A stretch of DNA of 64,000 bases from Limanda limanda (lineage: Eukaryota; Chordata; Actinopteri; Pleuronectiformes; Pleuronectidae), in assembly GCF_963576545.1 (NCBI RefSeq), contig NC_083649.1, positions 3,456,906-3,520,905 of the forward strand, written 5' to 3'. The notes under the pieces were generated by a model. It had not been told where the DNA came from. It searched no databases and saw only the letters and a program-made list of their open reading frames with translations. Below are positions 1-10,492 of the stretch, piece after piece. Positions within the stretch are counted from its first letter, which is position 1, and the number at the start of each line of letters is the position of its first letter. Made by a program: the position numbers and the translations under genes.

Positions 1-147
1 CAAAGATAAAGATCAGAAAATAATGAAATATTTTTACACACGTGGAAAAGTCAAAGGAGAAATAAACAAAGCTTTAGAATAACGAGTTTAACTTTTAAAT
101 TCAGCAGATTTCTCTTGAAGAAATAATGATGAATAAAATCTTTATCT

Positions 148-1446
148 CTAACGGCTCTGATCCAGCGTCACAGAGACATTCACAGGTAACAGCTTCAAGG
201 GATCTTTAATGCTAAAGGATGGAAACATCTTCTCAGTGAAAGTGTGTACAAAGCTGTGAATGTGTTTGTTAGTATCAGGATCATAGAACGACAGTTTTCT
301 TCTGTTCCAGTCCAGTTTCACTCTGATCCTCTGGATCTTCTGCACAGAGAGATCAGATGATGCTGATGGTGACCGTGCTTTGTATTTACCTTCATGGAAC
401 TGTATACTCCAGTATCCAGACACATGGTCTCCCTTCCTCTGGAAAGACTCTGCTCTTACACCCAGTGACCAGCTTGTACTGTCTCCAACCAGGATGTCCC
501 AGCTGTGAGTCCCTGAGTTAAAACCCTCAGATCCCAGGACTGAGACTTTTATATCAAACCTCTCTGGATTGTCAGGAAGCTTCTGTCTCGCTCCTCGTGT
601 AAAACTGGTCAGATCTTCAGAAAGGACGAGTTGTGGATGAGCAGAGTTTGGGTCTAGAACCACAGGACAGTACGAGACCTTGTCCTTCATCTTGTTCCAG
701 ATGTTGAAGCTCAGGTTGCCCAGATGTTTGGCCTCGTCTATCAGAGCTCCTGAGGCCAGCTGTGGATCATCCAGCAGGGGGCGCTGCTGGACTCGTTCCA
801 CTGCAGCCTTGTAGTTGAGCAGGAACGAGACGTCTTCAGCTTTCAGCTCGTCCTCTGTGGTTCTGATTGTGTCTGAAAGAGACGTTATGTCTCTGCTCAG
901 AGCCTCAATCTTCTCCTTCATCATCCGACTCTTCTGCTCCTCTTCCTCCCTCAGTGCAGCCATCCTGGCCTCCTCTTCCTCCTCCAGAAACCGATGAAGC
1001 TTTTTAAACTGCTCCTCGATCTGCGTCTCTGTGAGTCCGGCCTGGACCTTAATGTGTTCTGCTGTTTGTTCAAACTTTACTTTAACACGTTCAAAATACT
1101 GTAACTTCTCCTTCAAGGGCTCCAGAGATTCCTGAAGCTGCTTCTTGTGTTGTTGTGCATCTTCATCGATGGGTCTCTCTGAGTGCTGACTGAAGAGAGC
1201 ATGTGAAGAGCTCTGATCTCTCTCCTGTAAGAAGGCCTCACACAGGTTCTTCAACGCCAGGTTACAAGGTGGTTGTTCCTTTGAAAATCTTCTCTTACAA
1301 AGTGGACACTCTTTTACTTCTTTATCTTTCCACCAGCTCTTCACACAGAGTTTACAGAAGCTGTGGCTACATGACAGAAGAACAGGATCTATGTAGACAT
1401 CATGGCAGACGGGACAGCAGAGATCCTCTTCTAATCTGGAAGCCAT
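148..1446 (-). CDS. TRIM35-like protein, B-box-less (copy A)
   Basis: Likely E3 ubiquitin ligase of the teleost TRIM35-like/zinc-binding protein A33-like family, 432 residues in one coding exon. The RING (about residues 10-53) keeps all eight C3HC4 ligands: C11, C14, C26, H28, C31, C34, C47, C50. A coiled coil (about 95-225) and a PRY-SPRY domain (about 259-428, LDPNSA and GTHSWD motifs) follow. Compared with 460-residue copies C, E and G it lacks the 28 residues that form the B-box, and the first B-box Cys is also replaced (FSQH for CSLH). The ATG has the same MASRLEED start as the intact copies and lies 17 bases inside the exon after a predicted 5'UTR intron. The frame is intact. The poly(A) signal found about 465 nt past the stop in other copies would lie outside the window. 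The family call is strong; the ubiquitination target is unknown. Confidence 0.9.
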   Translation of the reverse strand: MASRLEEDLCCPVCHDVYIDPVLLSCSHSFCKLCVKSWWKDKEVKECPLCKRRFSKEQPPCNLALKNLCEAFLQERDQSSSHALFSQHSERPIDEDAQQHKKQLQESLEPLKEKLQYFERVKVKFEQTAEHIKVQAGLTETQIEEQFKKLHRFLEEEEEARMAALREEEEQKSRMMKEKIEALSRDITSLSDTIRTTEDELKAEDVSFLLNYKAAVERVQQRPLLDDPQLASGALIDEAKHLGNLSFNIWNKMKDKVSYCPVVLDPNSAHPQLVLSEDLTSFTRGARQKLPDNPERFDIKVSVLGSEGFNSGTHSWDILVGDSTSWSLGVRAESFQRKGDHVSGYWSIQFHEGKYKARSPSASSDLSVQKIQRIRVKLDWNRRKLSFYDPDTNKHIHSFVHTFTEKMFPSFSIKDPLKLLPVNVSVTLDQSR

Positions 1447-1463
1447 TGAGTCTCCAGGTGAAG

Positions 1464-1550
1464 CTGAAAACAGACAGTCATTCAGTCACAGCTCCATGAA
1501 CTTCACTGAGGTTCACTTCCTCTCTGAGTCGAGGTGTCTGTTAAACTCAC
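1464..1550 (-). other. Predicted 5'UTR intron of copy A (87 bp)
   Basis: On the minus strand the donor reads ACC|GTGAGT and the acceptor reads CTGTTTTCAG|CTTCACC, 17 bases before the ATG. The interval is 87 bp, and the same boundaries and length occur in copies C, D, F, G and H. It implies a short non-coding first exon starting upstream of 1551. This is inferred from splice consensus only. Confidence 0.6.
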
Positions 1551-2334
1551 GGTCAGTGTGTGGAGCGTCGGCAGGTTGTAGCTTCACTCTTCTCTCCTGT
1601 AGCTGGACTCACTCAGGACGTCTGGTCTGGTTTGGTTTAGTTTGGTTTGGAAGGTGAATGTGATCGTCTGGTTTTCAGCCTGCGTCTCTTCAGGGAGGAG
1701 CAGATGCTTCCTGGTTCCTCTGGTGTGTCAGGACACGATTGTAAAAAGTAATTCAATCCTGTGATTTTATAACTGGTCAAAAGTCATTTGGCAGCAACAA
1801 GCTCACACAGACAAGAGACCTGGTTGTTAAATAGCTGCTTGAATATGATCGTTTACTGCTGAGTGTTCAATGTTCAGAGGTCGTTCTGCAAAAGTAAAGA
1901 TAAGTTATTATAAAATATTAACTTTGTCAAGAAGATGTTTGTGTCAGATCCTATAGACAAAGGTCTTATTAATTAAAATCATCTCAAATTTGCTGATTAA
2001 TTTGTGTGTGCGTGCAGTAAACATTATGACATCAAATGATTGTACATTTTGTTGTGATTATTATACCTTAAGTGTGACAGCATTATATGGTGTGACTCTG
2101 GGCAATCAATAAATGTGGAAACATATTGATATTAAATAATAACTGTAGTTTACATTAAAGCTACCTCTGGGCACCAGCCTTCAAAGGAAGGAAAAGAGAC
2201 AATGTATTGATTAATTCTCATGATTGCTACATATTAGGAACATTGATGAATAATTAAATTATTAACTTTCACGAAATGACCACATCAGTAGTAGCAAAGA
2301 TGAGGGCTATGGAGTTCAGAGTTTAGCAAACTTC
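1551..2334. other. Upstream flank of copy A, no gene seen
   Basis: The first ~370 bases (to about 1920) match the upstream flanks of the other TRIM copies and should contain the non-coding first exon and promoter; no TATA box is evident. From about 1965 to 2334 the sequence is AT-rich, with no coding potential or recognised repeat. Confidence 0.6.
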
Positions 2335-2339
2335 ACATT

Positions 2340-2776
2340 AATGCAACAGGGACTGGAGCAGGCGCTGCAAGGACCCCTGACTTCGGACCTGGAGGAGACT
2401 GGGACTCGGCCAGGACTGGGGACTGGAACCTGCGAGGACGCTGCAGAGGAGAGAGGCTCCCCCCCCCCCCTCTCCAACGGCCGCCACCCACAGCAGGACC
2501 CTTTTTGAGGCTGCAGGGTCCAGGGACAGGAGAGCAGGACACAACATCACCTAGATACAACAAACAATCCAACAAAGGGGCGCACAGAGACTTATATACA
2601 CATAAGGTAGGCAGGGGCAATTGAACACAGTTGTAACACATGAGGACTGGGCAGACAATCACAGAACAGGAAGGGAAGAACACACACGAGGAGCAGGACC
2701 TACAAAATAAAACAGGAAACGGAAAAAACCCTCTTAACAAAGAGACTGAAAAATACAAACTATGATGACAGACCGT
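2340..2776 (-). repeat. Diverged LTR-like repeat
   Basis: Read on the minus strand, about 2560-2720 resembles the 514-bp solo LTRs at 25510-26023 and 51503-52016. Shared blocks include GTTTCCTGTTTTATTTTGTAG, TGTGATTGTC and GTGTTCAATTGCCC followed by a TATATAAG/TATTTAAG promoter-like box. It is clearly diverged and no target-site duplication is clear. Long antisense frames here are low-complexity and not credible genes. Confidence 0.45.
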
Positions 2777-3780
2777 TACAGTTGGGATTTTTAAATCTAA
2801 GTTTGTCCGTGTGTGTCTGAGAAGATGGCAACAAATAAAATTTGATTGATTGATTGATTGAATGTGAGTATCCATGTGTGAGTGTGTGTGTGTGTGAGTG
2901 AGTTACAAAGTGTGATTTCAAAATGGCGGCTGGCCACTATGAAGACAAAAGACCCCCTGGAGTGATGGGATCATGGGGCTGAGCTCACAGGTGTGTGTTT
3001 GTGGAGAGGAGTGTGTGAGTGTTGGTGCCGGTCAGAGGAAGTAGTTAGTTGCATGTAAGGAAAGAGTCTGATTCTAAGAAGAGCATCACAGAATTAACAT
3101 TAGCTTTCAAATAACGTATTACCAAATATCACAACAACACAAATAAAATTTATAAAACTAAATGTGTTGCCCTTGGGCAGGAGAAACTGTCCCGACTGAG
3201 CCCCCTCCCGCTCAGGGGCAGGAGGATCCCTCAAACCCTGACTCCTTACCAGTTAATCATGTGGCAAAGCTCTGTGGCTTCCCCAAACAGGAATGATTGG
3301 TAACGAGGCAAACTGTGATTCATTAACTTTAATCTAGCAAAATCAAAATGATTTAAAATAACAGAGGCATGAAGTCAACAACAAAACAACAGACATATGT
3401 AAACATGGGAGTTTGCTTTCTTCCTTGTGATAAGGTCGGGTTTGCTCGGGGACAGCGTCCTAACGACAACTGTGGGAGACAGAGAGGAGGAGACAGCGAG
3501 GACAGCAACATACACTGTACCATCAAATAAATACTAAAAGGTTCATGTAGTACTGAGGTTTAAAACTACACACCACTACAAGATTACGCAGTGCAGCCCG
3601 ACAACATGACGGAGACAGTGTGTTGGTATGGACCCGGCCTTTTACAGAATCCTCTGCAGAGAGGAGGAGAACAGACTCGTTACAGCCAACCACCAATAAA
3701 GTAAATCAATGAACTACATTCAGATTCACTAGAGGTAAGTATATTAAAACGTATATCTATACGCAGGGCGTCCACATAAC

Positions 3781-3945
3781 CCAGCAACTTGGTTGTAAAA
3801 TAGCTGCTTGAATGTGATTGTGATCTGCTCAGTGTTCAAAGTTCAGAGATCGTTCTGCAAAAGTAAAGATAAGTTATTATAAAATATTAACTTCCTCGAG
3901 AAGAGGTTTGTGTCTGATCCTAAGTATAGACAAAGGTCAGGTGCT
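3781..3945. repeat. Relict TRIM upstream flank inside block 1
   Basis: The segment from TTGGTTGTAAAATAGCTGC through GTTCAGAGATCGTTCTGC to GATCCTAAGTATAGACAAAGG matches the upstream flank of copy A (about 1820-1965). Part of a TRIM upstream region was therefore carried into the spacer before the block duplicated. The block 2 counterpart is about 11352-11516. Confidence 0.6.
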
Positions 3946-4451
3946 GCAGAGGAGAGGCATCAGTGACCTAGTGTCTAGCATGCTAACACTAGCACGCTCG
4001 CAATCTTCTTTTAAGGTTGTTGTAATTAAAAAGGACAATAATACATTGAAACTAAGATATTAAAATCATAATTGTAATTTTAATCCTTATTCATGGAGAA
4101 AAAGCTACATCTGTGGGTCGCTCTCCCAGCTTGCCGGTGATTCGCAAGGCATTCTGGGTCCCCCTTGCTATGACGTGTGGGTCTGAAAACTCTTCGTTTC
4201 GAGGGCTATACAGCAGTAACATTTGGCTGAACCCCTCCGTCCCAACAGTTATTGGGACAGCCCACCCCTTGTCTTTATCTTTCAATATATTTTTATAAAG
4301 GTCCAATGAAATCTTATGCCCTCTCCTCCTCTCCTACTCTCCTCCTCCTCTCCTCACCCCTCCTTCATTTCCTGAGCTGAAATAGAATTGACCTCCTGAT
4401 CCAAGTGTGGCCAAATGCGGGCGCCCGCCCTGCCACTAGGAGTCTTTTGTT

Positions 4452-4554
4452 TTTATTGTGTTTTGATTATATGCCTTTTGTTTATTAAAGTAGTTTTATA
4501 TTTATTTAAACACGTCTCTTGCCCCAGTGATTTATATGAACCTGTGCTGTTGTA
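4452..4554. repeat. 103-bp direct repeat, left copy (block 1)
   Basis: This 103-bp sequence contains an ATTAAA poly(A)-like signal and ends in CCTGTGCTGTTGTA. It recurs in direct orientation at 5095-5197. Two direct copies flanking ~540 bp suggest the 3' ends of two LTRs of a decayed or miniature LTR element. No coding domain, PBS or target duplication was found. Confidence 0.6.
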
Positions 4555-4671
4555 TGCACACCACACTTAATAATATTCCTGAGGTGAGACTCCTCAGGTG
4601 GCGTTGTAGACAACAATATTACCCATAGCCGCCACCTAGCTACACAAGGTTAAATTAGTTTGATGCAAATT

Positions 4672-4675
<4 letters not shown>

Positions 4676-4741
<66 letters not shown>
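4676..4741. repeat. (GA)n microsatellite
   Basis: Nearly pure GA dinucleotide run between the two 103-bp direct repeats. The block 2 counterpart at 12238-12312 is slightly longer and has an added GACAGTGAGAGAGACAG tail. Confidence 0.9.
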
Positions 4742-4745
<4 letters not shown>

Positions 4746-5094
4746 TTAGGGACGCCCACATCTTGTACTTCTCTTTTCAATCAAGTATACTGTGTTTTAG
4801 ATAGTTTTGTATGTGTTATTTAGTTGTGTTGTTTTGTTTATTTACATCGTTTTAAACCTTGACTTGTTTTAATCATTTTTTGTCGTGGGCAGGTGCTGTG
4901 GCCCGGAGGCGACGACCCAATTCCTGGTGGAGGGAGTTTCTTCACGACCCGTTTTATTTGGTGTGCTGTGTCACGGATGGTTTGTTTTCTTTATCCCTTT
5001 CCCCCTTTTGTTTGGTCCTCGTCGCCGCGGTGAGTCACTGCCCTGTCCAAATACTATATATCTTTTAACTCAAGTGTTTGGTTTATTTTGTGTG

Positions 5095-5197
5095 TTTATT
5101 GTGTTTTGATTATATGCCTTTTGTTTATTAAAGTAGTTTTATATTGATTTAAACACGTCTCTTGCCCCAGCGATTTAAACGAACCTGTGCTGTTGTA
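5095..5197. repeat. 103-bp direct repeat, right copy (block 1)
   Basis: Second copy of the 103-bp repeat with the ATTAAA signal, differing from 4452-4554 at a handful of positions. The interval between the copies holds the GA run and GT/T-rich sequence with no convincing frame. Confidence 0.6.
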
Positions 5198-5432
5198 GTT
5201 TGAGAGAGAGCCTGTCAGCCTGTGAGCCTGTCAGCTTGTCGAAGTACAATGTTTTTCATTTGATATGTAGTCGAGTAAAAGTAATATTACATGGAAATAC
5301 TCATGTAGAGTACCTTGTTATTTTCAACCACTGCTCAAAAGCACATCAGCAGTGAAGAGGTCACATGAAAGTGTCATGCTGTTTGTGGTTGTGTGTGTAG
5401 TTGATATTTACTGGTTTATTGTATGTTTTGAA

Positions 5433-6685
5433 TAGGGCTGTCAGTTTAACGCGTTATTAACGGCGTTAACGCAAACCCATTTTAACGCCGTCAATTTTTT
5501 TAACTCGAGTTAAAGCAGAGCTGCAGCTGCAGCTTCAGTATCTGTGTTCGCCTCCAGTCTGACCTGCTCTCGCTTTTTGTTTTAATATTTCGCCACCTAA
5601 AATATATATTTTAAGGCTATTGTAGCGTCCCACAGGACACGGAACTTCTTCGTGGTTTAGTAACTGGTATTTTCCTCTACACGAACATGTGCACCTCTCG
5701 CTCGTATTCCGTCACTCGCAGACATCAACAACACTTCACTTCCTCATTGATCCCCGATCCCCCCATCCTATTGGTCCAAACAGTCACATGTCCCACCCAG
5801 ACCCCTTCAGTGACCGTCAGACATCAGAGCGCTCATTCAACAGTGTTTTACTGAGCATACGTCAAAACCAAACATAAACATAAACCCAGTCCGTTTCCAG
5901 GGCCGGTTCTAGGCAGGGGCAAGAGGGGGCCTGGCCCCCTCAAATAAATGTTGTGCCCCCTCAAACTAAATCCCAATTTATAATAATAATAATATTATAA
6001 AGCACAATGCCCCCTCAAGATTTGTGGCTGCCCCCTCATACATGCCTGTCTAGACCCGGCCCTGTCCGTTACACTATTAGGCTGCAGCTATATGTTTTTA
6101 TTTATTTAAAAATAGGGTACTTCTTATTTCATACATTTTCCACAAATATGGGGAGGACTCAAATAGCCCTACAAAGTTCTGTGTTTCATTTATTTCAAAG
6201 TAGGCCGACACCTGCCTGTGTATTTTGTTTGTTTGTTATTTGTTGCTTGTCTGTTTGAGTAGCTAAGAAGTAGTAGGCTTACCTTTTATTGGTAACCTAA
6301 CTGTTATGGTTCATTGTTTCTGAAATAAGAGGACTGACTGCTATGTTCACAGCAAACTTGAAAAAAAGAAAATATTAAGCCATGGTTTAACTGCACTATA
6401 GGCTGAGTCCTTGTTTACCTGAAATGTGCACTTTATAATTTTATTTTGTACCGCCCTGTTTGGCAATGTTGTTTTTCAATAATATAAAACATTTGCATAA
6501 AGCAAGCCAATCCACTTTTCCATGTTGATAAGAGCATTAAAACGAAATTAAAATTATGGAAAAATAATAAATGAAGGAACATTCAGAATAGATACAAATT
6601 TGCGATTAATTGCGATTAATCGCGAGTTAACTATGACAAAATGCGATTAATCGCGATTAAATATTTTAATCGTTTGACAGCTCTA
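5433..6685. mobile_element. Non-autonomous hAT element, 1,253 bp (block 1)
   Basis: The ends are TAGGGCTGTCAG and, inverted, TAGAGCTGTCAA, with subterminal TTAATCGCGATTAATCGC-like repeats. An exact 8-bp target duplication GTTTTGAA flanks it at 5425-5432 and 6686-6693. The uninterrupted site is visible in the neighbouring monomers (TATGTTTTGAACCATC near 7300 and 7927). An 8-bp duplication is the hAT hallmark. No transposase frame is present, so mobility would depend on a transposase encoded elsewhere. Confidence 0.85.
5898..6064. mobile_element. Nested 167-bp hAT-like MITE (block 1)
   Basis: The ends CAGGGCCGGTTCTAGGCAG and, inverted, CAGGGCCGGGTCTAGACAG form imperfect terminal repeats. Flanks are TCCGTTTC (5890-5897) and TCCGTTAC (6065-6072), an 8-bp duplication with one mismatch. 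The interior carries several GCCCCCTCA motifs. It inserted into the larger hAT element before the block duplication, since 13463-13629 has the same insert. Confidence 0.75.
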
Positions 6686-7004
6686 GTTTTGAACCATCAT
6701 TTGACTCTTCAGTATGTGACCAGCACTCCCTGCTGTCGAATCATCAAACTGCACAGAGCTGAAACTCCTCCTGTCTGTTTATATTGTACACAATAGAATG
6801 TACATTATATATATATATATATTTATGAAAATAATACAATTTGTCAGAGAAAAACAGAGAAAAAGACAACAATCTATGAATGTTCTCACAAACTTTATTT
6901 CTGACATGAACCTGGTCAACGTGACAACGATCCACAACCTTACACGAGATAATTAAATATATATTAATATGTATAATTACATTTTTATGTTATTATTATT
7001 GTTA

Positions 7005-7083
<79 letters not shown>

Positions 7084-7619
7084 GTTACTTGTTACTTGTC
7101 AGCCTGTCAGCCTGTCGAAGTACAATGTTTTTCATTTGATATGTAGTCGAGTAAAAGTAATATTACATGGAAATACTCATGTAGAGTACCTTGTTATTTT
7201 CAACCAATGCTCAAAAGCACATCAGCAGTGAAGAGGTCACATGAAAGTGTCATGGTGTTTGTGGTTGTGTGTGTAGTTGATATTTACTGGTTTATTGTAT
7301 GTTTTGAACCATCATTTGACTCTTCAGTATGTGACTAGCACTCCCTGCTGTCGAATCATCAAACTGCACAGAGCTGAAACTCCTCCTGTCTGTTTATATT
7401 GTACACAATAGAATGTACATTATATATATATATATATTTATGAAAATAATACAATTTGTCAGAGAAAAACAGAGAAAAAGACAACAATCTATGAATGTTC
7501 TCACAAACTTTATTTCTGACATGAACCTGGTCAACGTGACAACGATCCACAACCTTACACGAGATAATTAAATATATATTAATATGTATAATTACATTTT
7601 TATGTTATTATTATTGTTA

Positions 7620-7710
<91 letters not shown>

Positions 7711-8202
7711 GTTACTTGTTACTTGTCAGCCTGTCAGCCTGTCGAAGTACAATGTTTTTCATTTGATATGTAGTCGAGTAAAAGTAATATTACATGGAAA
7801 TACTCATGTAGAGTACCTTGTTATTTTCAACCAATGCTCAAAAGCACATCAGCAGTGAAGAGGTCACATGAAAGTGTCATGCTGTTTGTGGTTGTGTGTG
7901 TAGTTGATATTTACTGGTTTATTGTATGTTTTGAACCATCATTTGACTCTTCAGTATGTGACTAGCACTCCCTGCTGTCGAATCATCAAACTGCACAGAG
8001 CTGAAACTCCTCCTGTCTGTTTATATTGTACACAATAGAATGTACATTATATATATATATATTTATGAAAATAATACAATTTGTCAGAGAAAAACAGAGA
8101 AAAAGACATTTAAAATTATTCGACAATCTATGAATGTTCTCACAAACTTTATTTCTGACATGAACCTGGTCAACGTGACAACAATCCACAATTGTTATGT
8201 TA

Positions 8203-8238
<36 letters not shown>

Positions 8239-8279
8239 GGTTACTTGTTACTGATCTGTCACATTTTCTTTTTGCTGTT

Positions 8280-9075
8280 TAAAAAATAAAGATGATATTA
8301 CGTAATGACGCAGACTTGACGCTGCAGTGATCTGTGAATCAGAGGCGGAGCCTCCAAACAAACATGGCGCCCTTCACGTACAGCAGACTTTCTCATCTAC
8401 TGAGAACATCCATCAACAGAGCTGAAACAGAAACATGACAATGAGGTCAAAGTGTGATTCTGGTGAAATGTAATCACAGTTGACTGAGTCTCCACCACAG
8501 AGTGATGATGTCATCACATTGCTTGACTGAATTTACCCTGAATGTAGATCTCCAGCTCCAGACCAGAGTTAGTGACAGCAGCATCTCTACTGACCTCGTG
8601 TGTCACAGAAGCAGCCATCACTTCCTCCAGCAGAGAATCAACCTGTGATGTTGGAGGAAGACACAAGGTCACGTTGAAGCTTCCCTCGTTTCTTTTGAAA
8701 CCAAACTCCGTGTTCCTCCATCTTTGTTCGCAGCTCATTCACACGTGTGTATTCCGTGCTGCTGCGTTTGGGATGCAAAACATTTCTACTGTGAATCTGT
8801 GTTGGAACACGTTGATGAAACATTCAGTCAGTAGATCGATGTGCAGTCACACACTGGGGACGACCCCATGAGGACGGAGCGTCAGAAACAAGATGGCTGC
8901 CGACATGTTACCACTGAACGTGTGTGTGTCACAGCAGCAGGAGACGGTTCAACATGAACCACAACATGTTTTATTATGTTGCTCACAAACAGGAGTCGAT
9001 GCAGCTTCAGCTTTTAGGAGAAATTTTAATGTTGAAGCTGAACTAAACGTCTGTGGTTTTTTTGTTGAGGAATGA
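8280..9075. other. Conserved unrecognised segment (block 1)
   Basis: Not a confident gene. On the plus strand a 26-codon frame starts at ATGGCGCCC (about 8364). On the minus strand, 8514-8738 (74 codons) and 8638-8823 (61 codons) overlap in different frames. A possible minus-strand exon runs between an AG near 8640 and a GT near 8597. The 74-codon frame changes at one residue (E/K) between the two blocks, but the whole block is nearly identical, so this is not evidence of selection. It may be a relict exon of a captured gene. Confidence 0.25.
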
Positions 9076-9634
9076 ATGAAAACACTTTGACAGACACAAT
9101 CATTTTGGCTTTATATTTAAATCTCAACTTAAAAAAGGTCAGAACTCTGTTTCTGTTTCATAGTTTTTATTATTTTATCACAATATTAAAATCACATCAC
9201 GAGGCTGCTGTTGAATAAACACTTTTACAGACAGAATCATTTTGGCTTCATCACATCAAACAGACAAATGTTCATACATGTTGGATTATTTCATATGTGA
9301 ACAGACTTTATGTGATTAAACATGAATCATGTCTCATGTGTGAGTTTTAATAAAGTTTGTTGAATGTGAACAATGATCAGCTGTTATTGATAAATGTGTT
9401 TTTATGTGGATCTTCATCAGTTTGCTCAACTTCATGGATCCACACAAAATCTAAATAATAGAAAACATTTTCCATGAAAGTTAAAACCAAAGATAAAGAT
9501 CAGAAAATAATGAAATATTTTTACACACGTGGAAAAGTCAAAGGAGAAATAAACAAAGCTTTAGAATAACGAGTTTAACTTTTACATTCAGCAGATTTCT
9601 CTTGAAGAAATAATGATCAATAAAATCTTTATCT
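9076..9634 (-). other. 3' flank / 3'UTR of truncated TRIM copy B
   Basis: About 560 bases match the 3' flanks of the other TRIM copies. A minus-strand AATAAA lies at 9166-9171, about 465 nt after the stop, at the conserved position. Nothing else is recognised. Confidence 0.6.
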
Positions 9635-10492
9635 CTAACGGCTCTGATCCAGCGTCACAGAGACATTCACAGGTAACAGCTTCAAGGGATCTTTAATGCT
9701 AAAGTATGGAAAAATCTTCTCAGTGAAAGTGTGTATGAAGCTGTGAATGTGTTTGTTAGTATCAGGATCATAGAACGACAGTTTTCCTCTGTTCCAGTCC
9801 AGTTTCACTCTGATCCTCTGGATCTTCTGCACAGAGAGAACAGATGATCCTGATGGTGACTGTGCTGAGTATTTACCTTCATAGAACCCTATTCTCCATG
9901 TTCCAGACAGATCGCCTCCCTTCCTCTGTTCAGACTCTGCTCTTACACCCACTGACCAGTCAGTACTGTCTCCAACCAGGACGTCCCAGCTGTGAGTCCC
10001 TGAGTTAAAACCCTCAGATCCCAGGACTATGGCATAAGTATCAAACCTCTCTGGATTGTCAGGAAGCTTCTGTCTCGCTCCTAGTCTCGAACTGGTCAGA
10101 TCTTCAGACAGGACGAGCCATGGAGCAGCAGAGTTTGGGTCCAGAACCACAGGACAGTAGGAGACCTCGTCCTTCATCTTGTTCCAGATGTTGAAGCTCA
10201 GGTTGCCCAGATGTTTGGCCTCGTCGATCAGAGCTCCGTAGGCCAGCTGTGGATCATCCAGCAGGGGGCGCTGCTGGACTCGTTCCACTGCAGCCTTGTA
10301 GTTGAGCAGGAACAAGACGTCTTCAGCTTTCAGCTCGTCCTCTGTGGTCCTGATTGTGTCTGAAAGAGCCGTTATGTCTCTGCTCAGAGCCTCAATCTTC
10401 TCCTTCTTCTCCTTGATTGATTGATTGAATGTGAGTATCCATGTGTGAGTGTGTGTGTGTGTGTGTGAGTGAGTGACAAAGTGTGATTTCAA
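9635..10492 (-). pseudogene. 5'-truncated TRIM35-like copy B (SPRY half only)
   Basis: TRIM homology covers 9635 to about 10406: the end of the coiled coil ([12 protein letters not shown]) and the complete PRY-SPRY to the usual TLDQSR end. The RING, any B-box and most of the coiled coil are gone. The sequence before 10406 is replaced by the left edge of block 2: a (TTGA)n run and a (GT)n run that read as a His/Thr-rich start ([17 protein letters not shown]). The 285-codon frame is open, but the normal promoter and first exon are missing. An expressed SPRY-only protein cannot be excluded from sequence alone. Confidence 0.8.

Larger units (their letters stand above)
5218..8240. repeat. ~0.6 kb tandem repeat array, three copies (block 1)
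   Basis: The motif GAACCATCATTTGACTCTTC occurs at 6691, 7306 and 7933, giving spacings of 615 and 627 bp. Each monomer starts near CAGCCTGTCGAAGTACAATG, contains a TA run, and ends in a long (TTA)n tract at 6991-7081, 7604-7706 and 8205-8237. The first monomer is interrupted by the hAT element 5433-6685; the last is shortened. Short frames over these monomers (6744-6935, 7359-7550, 7986-8189) only reflect the repeat. Confidence 0.85.
2842..9634. repeat. Segmental duplication, block 1
   Basis: This stretch is repeated nearly base for base at 10413-16595. The offset is about 7571 at the left side, 7565 in the middle and 6963 at the right; the change arises because block 1 carries one extra ~0.6 kb tandem monomer. 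The left edge lies in a (TTGA)n run. The right side passes into the 3' flank of the downstream TRIM copy. About 2862-3780 holds no recognised gene or repeat. Confidence 0.9.

Noticed and set aside
815..997. Ser-rich plus-strand frames antisense to the TRIM coiled coil (also 17263-17445, 56964-57146)
   Set aside because: Mirror reading of Glu-rich coiled-coil codons (CTC/TCC on the opposite strand); not a gene.
4091..4306. 71-codon minus-strand frame (LRITGKLGERPTDVAF), identical at 11662-11877
   Set aside because: Both strands are open over the same stretch, the two copies lie in a recent duplication, and no family is recognised. It may be a transposon relic, but there is no support for a gene.
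7584..7766. Leu-rich frame over (TTA)n
   Set aside because: Trinucleotide repeat artefact.
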